DNA of 64,000 nucleotides from Rodentibacter genomosp. 1 (GCF_001999285.1 NZ_MLHN01000007.1:62001-126000), one strand, 5' to 3'. Shown: positions 23,368 to 33,013, counted from the stretch's first letter. The notes: a model not told the origin generated them from the sequence alone. Made by a program: numbers and translations.

Positions 23368-23649
23368 TTATTCATTTTGCTCATCTTGCTCGTGATAAAC
23401 TAACGACACATTAATCACACCATCAATATCCTTCACACTTTCTATTTTATCCAGTAGAAGATGCGGATCGTGCGACTGCATCACCACGACAAGTTTTCCC
23501 ATTTTTTCATCAAAAACAGGGATTTCCGTATGTTCAATCATGGAAAGTGCGGTCTGAATCGCCGCTAATTTTTCAGGATTTCCTTGCACAATCAGCCCAA
23601 CAACGTGCCAATCCTGCTCATTTTCCAACGTTAAATTCATTTTATTCAT
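23368..23649 (-). CDS. napD: NapD, NapA maturation chaperone
   Basis: A 93-residue cytoplasmic protein with the ferredoxin-like fold pattern of NapD (WHVVGLIVQGNPEKLAAIQ and VVVMQSHDPHLLLDKIE). NapD binds the NapA twin-arginine signal and delays export until the cofactor is loaded. The ATG at 23649 overlaps the napF stop codon; a second ATG three codons in is possible. Confidence 0.92.
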   Translation of the reverse strand: MNKMNLTLENEQDWHVVGLIVQGNPEKLAAIQTALSMIEHTEIPVFDEKMGKLVVVMQSHDPHLLLDKIESVKDIDGVINVSLVYHEQDEQNE

Positions 23650-24154
23650 TTTTTACAATTTTAATTGCACGCACAGGGCAGCTTTGCAAACAAGCACCAC
23701 AGCCATTACAAATCTCTGCATCAAACAAAGGTTGTGCAACACGACCTATCTGTAAACGAAACCGAATGGCATTCATTGAGCAATTATCTTGGCATGAGCG
23801 ACATTCAATACGATTATGTGTTAAGCAATTCTCATTAATCATGATTTTGTGTCCCCAAGGCCTATCCTCCAATGAACGAAAAATAGGTTGCTCACAAGCC
23901 TCAACACATTTTTGACAAAAAGTGCATTCGCCATTTTCAAACCTAACCTCAGGAAAACCGTCATCATCTTTTACTAGAATATGCGTTTCACAAACGGCAA
24001 AACAGTCCCCACAACCTGTACATTGTTGAGTAAATTCAGCATTATTTATCGACCATGGCGGACGTATCACTCCAGAGCAATCCTTATTTTTCTGAGACTG
24101 TGTTAAAAATCTACCTCGTAAAAATTGTCTGCGTGGTAAGTTTTCAACAACCAT
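23642..24154 (-). CDS. napF: NapF ferredoxin-type protein
   Basis: A 170-residue cytoplasmic iron-sulfur protein, first gene of the nap operon. Cluster motifs are CTGCGDCFAVCE, CTFCQKCVEACE and CNGCGACLQSCP, with a further CRSCQDNC group. NapF is thought to help mature NapA. It starts MVVENLPRRQFLRGRF; the frame is open 21 codons further up, but this ATG has AAGGCGAG upstream and the family N-terminus. Confidence 0.93.
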   Translation of the reverse strand: MVVENLPRRQFLRGRFLTQSQKNKDCSGVIRPPWSINNAEFTQQCTGCGDCFAVCETHILVKDDDGFPEVRFENGECTFCQKCVEACEQPIFRSLEDRPWGHKIMINENCLTHNRIECRSCQDNCSMNAIRFRLQIGRVAQPLFDAEICNGCGACLQSCPVRAIKIVKNE

Positions 24155-24204
24155 TTTACTCGCCTTATATGAATGATTTATGCCTAAACTCAGGTAGTGA
24201 ATTA

Positions 24205-24284
24205 TGTGGTTTACCACAAGAAGATAGAAACTACCTAAAAGAGGTAAATAAATAAAAAAGTGAACTTTTATTGTGATAGATCAA
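24205..24284 (-). promoter_or_regulatory. nap operon control region: FNR-like site and two dyads
   Basis: TTGTGATAGATCAA (24271-24284) matches the FNR consensus TTGAT-N4-ATCAA at 8 of 10 positions. TACCTAAAAGAGGTA (24232-24246) has near-consensus NarP/NarL heptamers facing each other, though spaced by 1 base rather than 2. A third perfect dyad, TGTGGT-TT-ACCACA, lies at 24205-24218. Anaerobic, nitrate-responsive control of nap is established in E. coli and H. influenzae. Confidence 0.55.
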
Positions 24285-24494
24285 GAAAATGCGCGAATAT
24301 GGCCGAATTTATGACATCATTTTCTCAGCGAAAAGAAAAGTTTCGTGTTTTAGGGTGATTGAAACACTTACCGAACTTGAATTAACAATATATCCTATTG
24401 ATAACTAACAAAATAGATATTCACAACATTATCGCAGGGTACTATTTTTATCCTGCACCATCATACCCTATCAAAAAGGCTTAGAATGTAGTAT

Positions 24495-24756
24495 TTACAA
24501 CTGCAACCGTTGAATATTTTCTTGCTCTGCCGGATCAATCCCTAGTGCAAGTAAATCACACCATTTACGCGCTTTTTCACGTGCCAAAGTTAAGGAGAAA
24601 TAAGGATAAGCCCCAAAAGATTTTTTTACGCATTTTCTGTTTATGGGGTGCGAATAAATAAAGGTTATCCCTATCCGCAAATAATTGTTCTTTATCTGTC
24701 GGTTTGATTGATTGAATGTATGAATCCGTAAATTTTTTTAGAAAATTTCTAGCCAT
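24495..24756 (-). pseudogene. Decayed tyrosine-integrase N-terminus next to tRNA-Ile
   Basis: One frame starts MARNFLKKFTDSYIQSIKP and continues to ADRDNLYLFAPHK, as in P4-type integrases (DUF4102 N-terminus). The match then jumps to another frame, FGAYPYFSLTLAREKARKWC followed by LLALGIDPAEQE, and ends at a stop at 24495. A deletion plus frameshift has removed the link between them, and the catalytic domain is absent. It reads away from the 3' end of the tRNA, as integrases at tRNA attachment sites do. An inverted repeat GTTCCCTC (24793-24800 and 24820-24827) lies in between. The rest of 24285-24952 holds nothing recognisable. Confidence 0.75.
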
Positions 24757-24952
24757 CGTTTAAGCCCTAATGAACAAAAGACAACCGCTTTTGTTCCCTC
24801 GCTTTCATTCCTTTATCAAGAGGGAACAGAAAAGGGAACAAGAAAAGCGAACAATGACAAACAATAACGGACGAAAACAACAAAAGAAAAATTTTTAATA
24901 TACTGTTTTTACTATGTTTTTTGACAAAAAAGACGTTATTTGAGGGGTTAAA

Positions 24953-25029
24953 TGGTCCCCCCTACCGGACTTGAACCAGTGACCAAGCGATTATGAGTCG
25001 CCTGCTCTAACCGACTGAGCTAAGGGGGG
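24953..25029 (-). tRNA. tRNA-Ile (CAU anticodon, lysidine type)
   Basis: A 77-nt cloverleaf on the minus strand: acceptor CCCCCCT pairing with AGGGGGG, D arm TTAGCTCAGTCGGTTAGAGC, anticodon stem-loop GGCGACTCATAATCGC, T arm with GGTTCAAGTCC, and an encoded CCA. The anticodon is CAT. The AGCAGGCGACTCATAATCGC stretch is that of E. coli minor tRNA-Ile (read as AUA after TilS makes lysidine), not elongator tRNA-Met. Confidence 0.93.
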
Positions 25030-25040
25030 AAAGTGCGGTG

Positions 25041-25069
25041 ATTATAGAGAAATAATCTGTTGAAGTCTA
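25041..25069 (-). promoter_or_regulatory. Predicted promoter of tRNA-Ile
   Basis: On the minus strand TAGACT and a perfect TATAAT are 17 bases apart, with the -10 ending 12 bases before the tRNA. A USS core lies between promoter and gene. Confidence 0.65.
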
Positions 25070-25115
25070 TAAGGAAAGGGATGGTCGCTGAAAAAACAAC
25101 CACCCTTATACTCAA

Positions 25116-27182
25116 TTATTGAAGCACTGAAATATCCGCTACTTGTAAGAATAAGCTTTGTAAGGTGTTCAGGATCGCCAAACGGTTGTGGCGTAATGCA
25201 GGATCTTCTGCGTTCACCATCACATTGTCAAAGAAATTGTCCACTGGTGTACGCAAGTTGGCAAGTTTATCCAACACATTCGTATATTTACCTTGAGCGA
25301 TTAACGGCTGCACTTCGGTTTTCAATGCCAATACGGCTTCAGCTAAGTTTTTTTCCGCCGGCTCAACACAAGCATTTAAATTAATCTCACCGATAGTAAT
25401 ATCCGCTTTGGCAAGAATATTTGCCACACGTTTATTTGCCGCAGCTAAGGCTTCTGCAGAATCTAAAGTGCGGAAATGAGATACTGCACGCACACGAGCA
25501 TCAAAATCTGCAGGGCGGGTTGGGCGACGAGCCAATACAGCTTGAATCACATCCACTGCAATGCCCTCATCTTGATACCATGCACGGAAACGCCCAAGCA
25601 TAAAGTCCACGACATCAGCAACCACATTTTTATTGATGAGTTTATCGCCGAAAAGTGCGGTGGCTTTTTGCACAAGATCTTCCAAATCAAGAGGGAGATT
25701 TCTCTCTACGATAATACGTAGCGCCCCCAATGCAGCACGACGTAAAGCAAAAGGGTCCGCACTGCCTTTTGGTGCTTGTCCGATACCGAAAATCCCTGTG
25801 AGGGTGTCGAATTTATCCGCTAAAGCGACCGCACTTGCTACCAAGGATTTCGGCAACTCATCGCCAGCAAAACGTGGCATATATTGTTCGTTTAACGCTA
25901 CTGCCACTTCTTCATCTTCCCCATCGTGGCGGGCATAGTGCATTCCCATCACACCTTGAGTATCGGTAAACTCAAACACCATATTGGTCATCAAATCACA
26001 TTTTGACAGCAAACCTGCTCGCTTCGCTTTGGTTTCATCTGCCCCGATTTGTTTGGCAATTTCGCCTGCAAGCTGTTCAATACGGGCAGTTTTATCACGC
26101 AATGTACCGAGTTGTTGTTGAAACAATACGGTTTCCAAACGTGGTAAGCGATCCACCAATCTTTGTTTTAAATCGGTTTTAAAGAAGAATTCCGCATCCG
26201 TTAAACGTGGGCGAACCACTTTTTCGTTTCCTTCAATGATTGCGCTTGGATCTTCAGGATTGATGTTGGATACAAAAATAAAGTGCGGTAATAATTTGCC
26301 CTCTTTATCATAAATTGGGAAATATTTTTGGTCGCCTTTCATGGTATAAACCAAAGCTTCCGCCGGCACCGCAAGGAAACGCTCTTCAAATTTTGCCGTT
26401 AATACATTCGGGTATTCAACTAATGACGTCACTTCATCAAGCAAATCTTCTTCAATATCAGCTACGCCACCAAGTGCGGTCGCTTTTTCTTGAGATTTTG
26501 CCAAAATTTCCGCTTTCCGCTCGTTGAAATCGGCAATCACCGAACCTTTTTCACGCAATAATTGTGGATATTGATCGGCATGTTGAATTTCAAACTCACG
26601 CTCTCCTAAAAAACGATGACCACGAATAGTACGACCGCTTGCCACACCTAAAATTTCACCTTCGATGAGTTCATCGCCAAGCAACATGGTAACAGTATGA
26701 ACCGGGCGAATAAATTGTACGGTTTTATCTGCCCAACGCATTGGTTTTGGAATAGGCAATTTTGCTAAAGCGTTCGCCACAATCTCACCAAGCAAATTTT
26801 TAGTCGGCTGCCCCTCAATTTTTGCCCGATGAACCAGCCATTCACCTTTATCTGTCGCAAGGCGTTCCGCTTGATCCACCGTAATCCCACAACCACGCGC
26901 CCAGCCTTCAGCTGCTTTGGTCGGTTTGCCTTCGGCATCAAATGCTGCGGATACCGCAGGCCCACGTTTTTCAATTTCTTTGCTCGGCTGCTGTGTGGCA
27001 AGCGCCAACACTTTCACCGCCAAGCGGCGTGGTGCCGCAAACCATCCGATTTTATCAAATTCTAAGCCAGCTTGATTTAATTCTGCCTGTACGTTATCCG
27101 CAAAGGCAGTGGCTAATGTTTTCAGAGCTTTTGGCGGCAGCTCTTCCGTGCCGATTTCTACTAGGAAGTTTTGGGTTGTCAT
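25116..27182 (-). CDS. glyS: Glycyl-tRNA synthetase beta subunit
   Basis: A 688-residue protein matching the beta chain of the tetrameric alpha2beta2 bacterial GlyRS, which binds tRNA-Gly; it begins [22 protein letters not shown]-like segments around [15 protein letters not shown] and the C-terminal anticodon-binding region are visible. The alpha-subunit gene glyQ lies 2.5 kb upstream on the same strand, separated by a phosphatase, a small lipoprotein and a haem-binding-like protein. Confidence 0.97.
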   Translation of the reverse strand: MTTQNFLVEIGTEELPPKALKTLATAFADNVQAELNQAGLEFDKIGWFAAPRRLAVKVLALATQQPSKEIEKRGPAVSAAFDAEGKPTKAAEGWARGCGITVDQAERLATDKGEWLVHRAKIEGQPTKNLLGEIVANALAKLPIPKPMRWADKTVQFIRPVHTVTMLLGDELIEGEILGVASGRTIRGHRFLGEREFEIQHADQYPQLLREKGSVIADFNERKAEILAKSQEKATALGGVADIEEDLLDEVTSLVEYPNVLTAKFEERFLAVPAEALVYTMKGDQKYFPIYDKEGKLLPHFIFVSNINPEDPSAIIEGNEKVVRPRLTDAEFFFKTDLKQRLVDRLPRLETVLFQQQLGTLRDKTARIEQLAGEIAKQIGADETKAKRAGLLSKCDLMTNMVFEFTDTQGVMGMHYARHDGEDEEVAVALNEQYMPRFAGDELPKSLVASAVALADKFDTLTGIFGIGQAPKGSADPFALRRAALGALRIIVERNLPLDLEDLVQKATALFGDKLINKNVVADVVDFMLGRFRAWYQDEGIAVDVIQAVLARRPTRPADFDARVRAVSHFRTLDSAEALAAANKRVANILAKADITIGEINLNACVEPAEKNLAEAVLALKTEVQPLIAQGKYTNVLDKLANLRTPVDNFFDNVMVNAEDPALRHNRLAILNTLQSLFLQVADISVLQ

Positions 27183-27450
27183 TGTTTTATCTCTTATCTA
27201 AAAATTCCGTGGGTTAAAATTACTATTTTTTGTTTTCACTTCTGCCAATCTCCCCTCTCCCTCTTTCGTGAAGAAGAATGAGGGAGATTTGCCCTCATTT
27301 CCAAAAACGAATGAATCTGTTCAATTACCGCCTCAATTTCATGCATTAGTCATATCATTACTAAAATCACATCACTGTAAAACTCGGCATCTCGTAATGT
27401 ATCTTTTCCTTGATAATCAAGCTCATAATCACCGATTTTCTCTTCCAACA

Positions 27451-27675
27451 CTATTGGTGGCGTACCATATTCTTTTTTCTTAGTGAACCCATTTTCTTAT
27501 AATGTTCTTCGCTACGTGATACACATTTCTGTTTATCATAAGAAAAATACTCTCCTGAAGAAACTAAGCAACCATACATATCCCGCTTTTCAACAATTTG
27601 TGTTGTTTGAGGTGTTTGGCTACAAGCACTTAAAACACAGACAAAAACAACCGCACTTAGGGTTTTCTTCATCAT
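27451..27675 (-). CDS. Small lipoprotein, possibly frameshifted
   Basis: A 74-residue frame starting MMKKTLSAVVFVCVLSACSQ, with a clear lipobox (LSAC) for lipid attachment at Cys18. The rest is short and polar. After RKK at an A-rich tract near 27475 the frame soon stops, but a different frame runs on from there for about 40 codons (EYGTPPIVLEEKIGDYELDY and onwards) to a stop at 27350. The gene may therefore be a frameshifted version of a ~110-residue lipoprotein. The remaining bases up to glyS hold nothing recognisable. It overlaps the end of the phosphatase gene. Function unknown. Confidence 0.6.
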   Translation of the reverse strand: MMKKTLSAVVFVCVLSACSQTPQTTQIVEKRDMYGCLVSSGEYFSYDKQKCVSRSEEHYKKMGSLRKKNMVRHQ

Positions 27676-28958
27676 TTCTCTGTTTTATCCTTTAAACTAT
27701 CCTGCAAGACCTGTTGGAAACGCTCATAGTCGCATAAGCCTTCATCATCAGGTGAACAATCTGCCAAGGTAAGTCGTGTACGATTAGGCGGTGTAGATAA
27801 ACTTAACGGCGTAAGATTAATTAACTGCTCTGTGGTTTGGTAAACATATTCTAAGCGGAACTGACGTTTACCACTTGAGTGATATCTCCACACTTCAAAC
27901 ATCAATTTTCCGCCGATAGGGATATTTTCCAAAGAGTTTTCCAATTCATAAGGCTCCACACCAAGAGCTGCAAGTAAAGCGACGATATTGGAATCATGCC
28001 CCACTAAAAGACTGATTTTATTTTCGCTATTTAACTGTTGCTGAATAAATTGCAACAGTGGGTAAGCAACATTCTGAGCCAGTTCCCGATTATTTTTAAA
28101 TAGGGTTCGATAATATTCATTTTTGATTTCATTAATCGCCTGCCATTTTTGCGCACTATCAATGTTGCCATTTGCGATCTCGTTTGGCGACTTACCTACA
28201 TAATGAGCAAGCAATAAACTACTCACGATTTTTTTTGCCGTGCTGATAGAACCTGTGATTCGTACAGATTTCCCCTCTTGAATACTATATTCGCCTTGCT
28301 TCCCGCCTAAATCACAATCGCCTTTTTGCAAACAGTTCGGTGAATGTTTATAGTCAATTAATTCGCTTAATAAGGCATAGTTTGGTGCAAGTTTTTGCTG
28401 TAAGGCAACTAAATCAATATTCTTTTTAGCGAACTCAATCAATGTGATATCAGGATTTCGTGCCTGTGCGTGAAAAACAGGATCTTTGCCCCGACCAATC
28501 TCACCCTGATGTTGCAGTGGTACATAGCAACCGGCAAAAGCTCCTGCAATAAGAGCCTGCCCGGTGGCAATTGTTCGCTGAACACTATTGGCGTAAGCAA
28601 AAATCCCTTCGCCACTGGCGCAACGTTCTGCGGTAAGCAAGCCATTTTGTTTCAGCCATTGTCCCAAATATTGACCAAAATAAGTTTCCAGAATCGTCCC
28701 TTTCGCTGTGAGATAACCTGAAGGGACATCCCATTTTGCCCACGAATAAGGTGAATATTTTGCCATTTCCTCTGGGTCTTTTTCGACCGGAGAACGTAAT
28801 CCGTGGCGGCTGAAAATCAACACTTTATCCAACGTATAAGCATTTAATGATAAATCATTCTGTTCACTCGCCCCCGCCTCATTAATACAGATCAAAAGGC
28901 AACAAAGTGCGGTTAAATTTCGAGAAATTTTTGTAAGAAATTGTTTCATCATCAACAT
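27672..28958 (-). CDS. agp: Periplasmic histidine acid phosphatase, glucose-1-phosphatase-like
   Basis: A 428-residue exported protein. The phosphohistidine motif is RHGLRSP near residue 52 and the proton-donor motif is GHDSNIVALLAAL. Long stretches follow E. coli Agp (YANSVQRTIATGQ, PIGGKLMFEVWR, YVYQTTEQL), although Agp itself has RHN in place of RHG. Agp releases phosphate from glucose-1-phosphate in the periplasm; phytase activity is an alternative. Three close ATGs (28958, 28952, 28949) are possible starts. It overlaps the small lipoprotein gene by 4 bases. Confidence 0.85.
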   Translation of the reverse strand: MLMMKQFLTKISRNLTALCCLLICINEAGASEQNDLSLNAYTLDKVLIFSRHGLRSPVEKDPEEMAKYSPYSWAKWDVPSGYLTAKGTILETYFGQYLGQWLKQNGLLTAERCASGEGIFAYANSVQRTIATGQALIAGAFAGCYVPLQHQGEIGRGKDPVFHAQARNPDITLIEFAKKNIDLVALQQKLAPNYALLSELIDYKHSPNCLQKGDCDLGGKQGEYSIQEGKSVRITGSISTAKKIVSSLLLAHYVGKSPNEIANGNIDSAQKWQAINEIKNEYYRTLFKNNRELAQNVAYPLLQFIQQQLNSENKISLLVGHDSNIVALLAALGVEPYELENSLENIPIGGKLMFEVWRYHSSGKRQFRLEYVYQTTEQLINLTPLSLSTPPNRTRLTLADCSPDDEGLCDYERFQQVLQDSLKDKTEK

Positions 28959-28976
28959 GACACCTTATTTAAAACA

Positions 28977-29624
28977 TTATTCAGATTGTGCTGCCAGTGC
29001 TGTTGGATTTGGCGTTGGTTCTGCAATTTTGGTTAAACGGTTACGATCCGTATGATGGAAAGGTTCATCATAGTTTGGAATAATCATCACCGTATCTTGC
29101 TCATAAGACCAGGTGCCATCATCGTTGATTTTCACCTTAATGGTATAGCTTTCAGTAGTGAAATTTTGCTCGATAAACGGATTGGAAATAATGCCGTTGG
29201 TGAGCGAACCCCGCACTGCTTTCACGGTAAATTCTTTTGCATCCGCCGGTGCATTGCCCGTTGCCATGAGCGTTTGCCCACGTGGAATACTTAAGGTAAA
29301 GAGAATATTTCCTGTTGCCGGTTCCCATAACCAATACCCCACTTGATCATGAAAGGTTTCCACTTCATTGGGCTGAACAATGCGGGTGTGATAGCGTAAA
29401 CCATAAAAAAGTTGAGGGCCGTTCGTTTGGGCATCAATGGGTTGTAATTCAATACGTTCGATATAGGGATCTTTCTCCGCACCTTCTGCTTTTGGATTGA
29501 TATCCAATCCACGTTTGCCTTCCCAAATCCCCGCCATACCGGTTAAAGGTCCAAGATTAGCTAAGGTGTTGACATCCGGCTCGGCTTCCGTGTAAATGTC
29601 TTTTGGATATTGGTAATCGGTCAT
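28977..29624 (-). CDS. Haem-binding beta-barrel (nitrobindin/DUF1794-like) protein
   Basis: A 215-residue protein starting MTDYQYPKDIYTEAEPDVNT. Motifs GPLTGMAGIWEGKRG near the N-terminus, VGYWLWEPATGNI in the middle and a C-terminal FHHTDRNRL histidine region match the fatty-acid-binding-like/nitrobindin family, in which the barrel can bind haem. There is no signal peptide, so it is cytoplasmic. AGGAG precedes the ATG at 6-base spacing. It lies 18 bases upstream of the phosphatase gene in the glyQ-to-glyS stretch. Physiological role unknown. Confidence 0.78.
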   Translation of the reverse strand: MTDYQYPKDIYTEAEPDVNTLANLGPLTGMAGIWEGKRGLDINPKAEGAEKDPYIERIELQPIDAQTNGPQLFYGLRYHTRIVQPNEVETFHDQVGYWLWEPATGNILFTLSIPRGQTLMATGNAPADAKEFTVKAVRGSLTNGIISNPFIEQNFTTESYTIKVKINDDGTWSYEQDTVMIIPNYDEPFHHTDRNRLTKIAEPTPNPTALAAQSE

Positions 29625-29671
29625 TCTTATCTCCTACTACATAAATATTTAAAGTGCGGTCATTTTTCGGG

Positions 29672-30580
29672 TTATTTTTTACAACCAGGGAAACCTAAAG
29701 CCTCACGGCTAGCATAATAGGCTTCCGCCACCCCTTTGGTTAAAGCTCGAATACGTAAAATATAACGTTGGCGTTCAGTCACCGAAATCGCTTTGCGGGC
29801 ATCAAGCAAGTTAAAACTGTGTGCCGCTTTTAAAATACGTTCATAAGCTGGCAACGGTAATGGTTTTTCTAGTGCTAATAATTCTTGTGCTTCTTTTTCA
29901 TATTGGTCGAAACAGTAGAATAAGAAATCCGTGTTGGCATATTCAAAATTGTAAGTCGATTGTTCCACTTCATTTTGGTGGAATACATCGCCATAGGTGG
30001 TTTTGCCAAGCGGGCCGTCTGACCACACGAGATCGTACACGCTATCCACACCTTGAATATACATGGCTAAACGTTCTAAACCATAGGTGACTTCACCTGT
30101 TACCGGTTTACATTCCAAACCGCCCACTTGTTGGAAATAAGTGAATTGAGTCACTTCCATTCCGTTCAACCACACTTCCCAACCCAAGCCCCAAGCCCCA
30201 AGAGTCGGGTTTTCCCAGTTATCTTCCACGAAGCGAATATCGTTTTTGGTGGGATCGAAACCAAGCATTTCTAGCGAGCCTAAATACAATTCTTGAATAT
30301 TATCCGGTGAAGGTTTAATCACCACTTGGAATTGATAATAATGTTGTAAGCGATTTGGGTTCTCTCCGTAACGACCATCAGTCGGGCGACGAGAAGGTTG
30401 AACATAAGCAAATGCCATCGGCTCCGGACCTAACGCACGCAATGCTGTCATCGGGTGGGACGTGCCTGCCCCCACTTCCATATCAAAGGGCTGAACAATA
30501 GTACAACCTTGCTTTGCCCAATAATCTTGCAGGGCGAGGATCATACCTTGGAATGTTTTTACATTGAATTGACTGCTCAT
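29672..30580 (-). CDS. glyQ: Glycyl-tRNA synthetase alpha subunit
   Basis: A 302-residue class II synthetase subunit starting [20 protein letters not shown]. It holds the catalytic site: motif 2-type sequence around [18 protein letters not shown] and the C-terminal motif 3-like region. It activates glycine and pairs with GlyS. The frame is open 30 codons further up, but the ATG at 30580 matches the family start. Confidence 0.97.
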   Translation of the reverse strand: MSSQFNVKTFQGMILALQDYWAKQGCTIVQPFDMEVGAGTSHPMTALRALGPEPMAFAYVQPSRRPTDGRYGENPNRLQHYYQFQVVIKPSPDNIQELYLGSLEMLGFDPTKNDIRFVEDNWENPTLGAWGLGWEVWLNGMEVTQFTYFQQVGGLECKPVTGEVTYGLERLAMYIQGVDSVYDLVWSDGPLGKTTYGDVFHQNEVEQSTYNFEYANTDFLFYCFDQYEKEAQELLALEKPLPLPAYERILKAAHSFNLLDARKAISVTERQRYILRIRALTKGVAEAYYASREALGFPGCKK

Positions 30581-30775
30581 AATCTTGAATATTAAATGTG
30601 ATGAAAAAATGGCGCCATTATACTTGAAAGCAAAGGGCGGATAAAGGCGAAAAGTGCGGTGAGAAACCAATGAGTTTTTATGAATGAAATTAACACTTGA
30701 TATGAAAAATCTCGATTAGGAAAGAAAAAGGAGTTATGCCAAAATACCTCTTTATTTAACCCAAGGAACCTATTG

Positions 30776-32713
30776 ATGAAAAAGAATCTCATAACCGTCT
30801 CGCTTTTGCTCGGCACTTCTGCATTTTCTTATGCAGAATCCGGCACAGAACTTCCTACCATAAATGTTTATTCCGCCTATGCAACACCGATCAATCAAGA
30901 TCAAACCGCTTCATCCGTCACGGTCTTAACCGAAAAAGATTTTGCATCACGTAATGCCACTTATGTGAGTGATGTGTTAAAAACCGTGCCGGGCGTGGCT
31001 ATGGGGATAAGTGGTGGGCGTGGGGCTTCAACCAGCTTATTCTTACGAGGAGCTAATTCTAAACATACCGCTGTGATTATTGATGGTATTCGTGTAAATC
31101 CTGCTGATACTAACTTTGACTTTGGAGGATTATCTCTTAGTAATATTGACCAAATTGAAGTGTTGCGTGGTGAGCAATCTGCTCTTTGGGGAAGTGATGC
31201 AATGGGGGGAGTGGTTTATATCACAACGAAAAGTGGTCTGTATAAAGACAAACTATTTAATATTGATTTTGACGTAGGTACAGGTTCACACCGTACACGT
31301 GATGGTTCTGTGACGATTTCTGGTCAAAAAGATGGTTTTTATTATGCCCTTCATGGTGATAGCCATCGTACTCGAGGTATTTCGGCTCGTAGCGAACATA
31401 TATTTAATTATACTAGCATTTCAGGGCAAACGACCAGCAATGTACCAACAAGTGAAAAAGATGGTTTCCATCGTGATAACACCTCTTTACGTTTAGGTTT
31501 TGATAATGGTACGAAAGGGATAGATTTCCTTGTATCACACTCTTCTCAAACGCTCCATTTCGATAATAGTGCTATAAATGAAAGAGTATTTGATGACAAC
31601 ACTCGCATTCGGGAAACCCGTTATAAGTTAAGTGGTTATGTAGGTAATGCAGATGACTTATTTGTTCATAAAGCATTAATAAGCCACGTGAAAACAGATA
31701 ATGACACTACTCAATACAGTTCGTGGAGTTCTTCTGTGGGTAAAACAGAATATGAGAGCGAGAAATTAAATACAAATTATCAATTAGATATTAACTTTGA
31801 CCCTGATGGTGAAATTAAACAAGCGGTTAGCTTACTAGCTGACTATCAAAATACAAAATATATCGCCTCAACATACAATTTTAATGAAAAAAAACTAACA
31901 GAAAAAAGTATTGCAACCGAATATCGTTTATTTACTGAATCGGATCATAGTCTTTCTCTAAGTAGTCGTTATACTGATAACAGCTTATTTGAAAACGCAT
32001 TTACCGCCCGTATTGCTGGGGCATACCGTTTATCACCAAACTTTAAAGCACATGCAAGTTTTGGTAAAGCAATTCATAACCCAACAATGTCAGAGTACTA
32101 TGGTTGGGGGGGAACTTGGCTAGCAAATCCAAACTTGAAAGCAGAGAAAAGCCTAGGCGGTGAACTAGGTTTATTAATAGAAAGTGAAGACAAACACCAT
32201 AGTCTGGATACGACATATTTTGCTCGTAACGTAGATAATTTCTTAAGCGATGAAAATTCAGTCTTAGGTGACTATAGCCATCCCAACCGTGCAATAAACC
32301 GTGATGGCAAAACTAAAATTAACGGTATAGAAATTGCTTACAATAGTAAATTTACTGATAACCTTTCTAGTTATGCAAATTACACTTACACCTACATTAA
32401 ATCAGAAAACGATCAATATGGTTTAAATTATGTTCGCCGTCCTAAACATGTAGCTAACCTCGGTTTATCCTACCAAATCACTAAAAAGTTTGGTTCTGAT
32501 GCGAATATCTCTTATGTAGGCAAACGCCTTGATTCCGGTGACTTCAAGATGCCTTCATACACATTGGTCAATTTAGGTGTGAATTATCAAGTTATTCCGA
32601 ACTTAAATATTTATGCACACTTAAACAATGTATTCGACAAAAAATACGAAAATATTCTTGGATACAGTCAGGACGGTCGTAATATCTACGTTGGTTTAAA
32701 AGGTTCGTTCTAA
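30776..32713 (+). CDS. TonB-dependent outer membrane receptor, BtuB-like
   Basis: A 645-residue outer membrane protein: signal peptide ending near SYAES, TonB-box-like ELPTINVYSA, a plug domain (about residues 40-150, with GVAMGISGGRGASTSLFLRG and IEVLRGEQSALWGSDAMGGV), then a 22-strand-type barrel ending in aromatic F (VGLKGSF). Plug and barrel resemble the cobalamin receptor BtuB, but ligand assignment is inference. The ATG at 30776 has AAGGA at 8-base spacing. No cobalamin riboswitch could be recognised in the ~190-base leader. It stands alone, with no ABC transporter genes nearby. Confidence 0.8.
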   Translation: MKKNLITVSLLLGTSAFSYAESGTELPTINVYSAYATPINQDQTASSVTVLTEKDFASRNATYVSDVLKTVPGVAMGISGGRGASTSLFLRGANSKHTAVIIDGIRVNPADTNFDFGGLSLSNIDQIEVLRGEQSALWGSDAMGGVVYITTKSGLYKDKLFNIDFDVGTGSHRTRDGSVTISGQKDGFYYALHGDSHRTRGISARSEHIFNYTSISGQTTSNVPTSEKDGFHRDNTSLRLGFDNGTKGIDFLVSHSSQTLHFDNSAINERVFDDNTRIRETRYKLSGYVGNADDLFVHKALISHVKTDNDTTQYSSWSSSVGKTEYESEKLNTNYQLDINFDPDGEIKQAVSLLADYQNTKYIASTYNFNEKKLTEKSIATEYRLFTESDHSLSLSSRYTDNSLFENAFTARIAGAYRLSPNFKAHASFGKAIHNPTMSEYYGWGGTWLANPNLKAEKSLGGELGLLIESEDKHHSLDTTYFARNVDNFLSDENSVLGDYSHPNRAINRDGKTKINGIEIAYNSKFTDNLSSYANYTYTYIKSENDQYGLNYVRRPKHVANLGLSYQITKKFGSDANISYVGKRLDSGDFKMPSYTLVNLGVNYQVIPNLNIYAHLNNVFDKKYENILGYSQDGRNIYVGLKGSF

Positions 32714-32716
32714 ACC

Positions 32717-32826
32717 AAAAGTGCGGTCACAAAAAACAACGTTTTTTGAACGTTGGCTTTGCCAACGACCCCGAAAGGAGTACACAAACGAGTAAGCGAG
32801 TTTGTGAATAATTTTGACCGCACTTT
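32717..32826. repeat. USS-bounded repeat (91-bp family), intergenic copy
   Basis: Inverted USS cores at both ends (AAAAGTGCGGTC from 32717; GACCGCACTTT ending 32826). Bases 32717-32807 align without gaps to the complement of 60200-60290. It contains two small hairpins (CGTTGGCTTTGCCAACG and ACAAAC...GTTTGT). It follows the TonB receptor gene and may serve as its terminator. Confidence 0.85.
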
Positions 32827-32840
32827 AGAACCACTCCAGC

Positions 32841-32997
32841 ATTATGTAGCAAATGCACAAAAACAGAAATTTTAACAGAATGTAGGGACACACTGCGTGT
32901 GTCCGTAACATATTGAAATGATTTGATTTTATAACGGACACAAGCAGTGTATCCCTAGAAGAGAACCAAAAATAACTTTCTGTAACTGCGACATAAT
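32841..32997. repeat. Dispersed nested-palindrome repeat, full copy (inverted orientation)
   Basis: 157 bp with ends ATTATGTAGCA and TGCGACATAAT; the core GTAGGGACACACTGCGTGTG palindrome lies at 32882-32957. The AT-rich centre reads in the opposite direction to the copies at 5750 and 14599. It fills most of the 336-base gap between the convergent TonB receptor and ispH genes, together with the USS-bounded repeat. Confidence 0.88.
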
Positions 32998-33013
32998 ATT
33001 GAATCACGCCATA

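Noticed and set aside
24953-25029. Reading the CAT-anticodon tRNA as elongator tRNA-Met
   Set aside because: The anticodon-arm sequence GGCGACTCATAATCGC and neighbouring positions follow the lysidine-type minor tRNA-Ile, not elongator tRNA-Met.
30736-30759. Seven-codon leader peptide (MPKYLFI) before the TonB receptor gene
   Set aside because: The GGAG is only two bases from the ATG and there is no attenuator structure or codon bias to suggest regulation.
30600-30775. Cobalamin riboswitch upstream of the BtuB-like receptor
   Set aside because: The leader is short and no B12-box-like conserved sequence could be seen.
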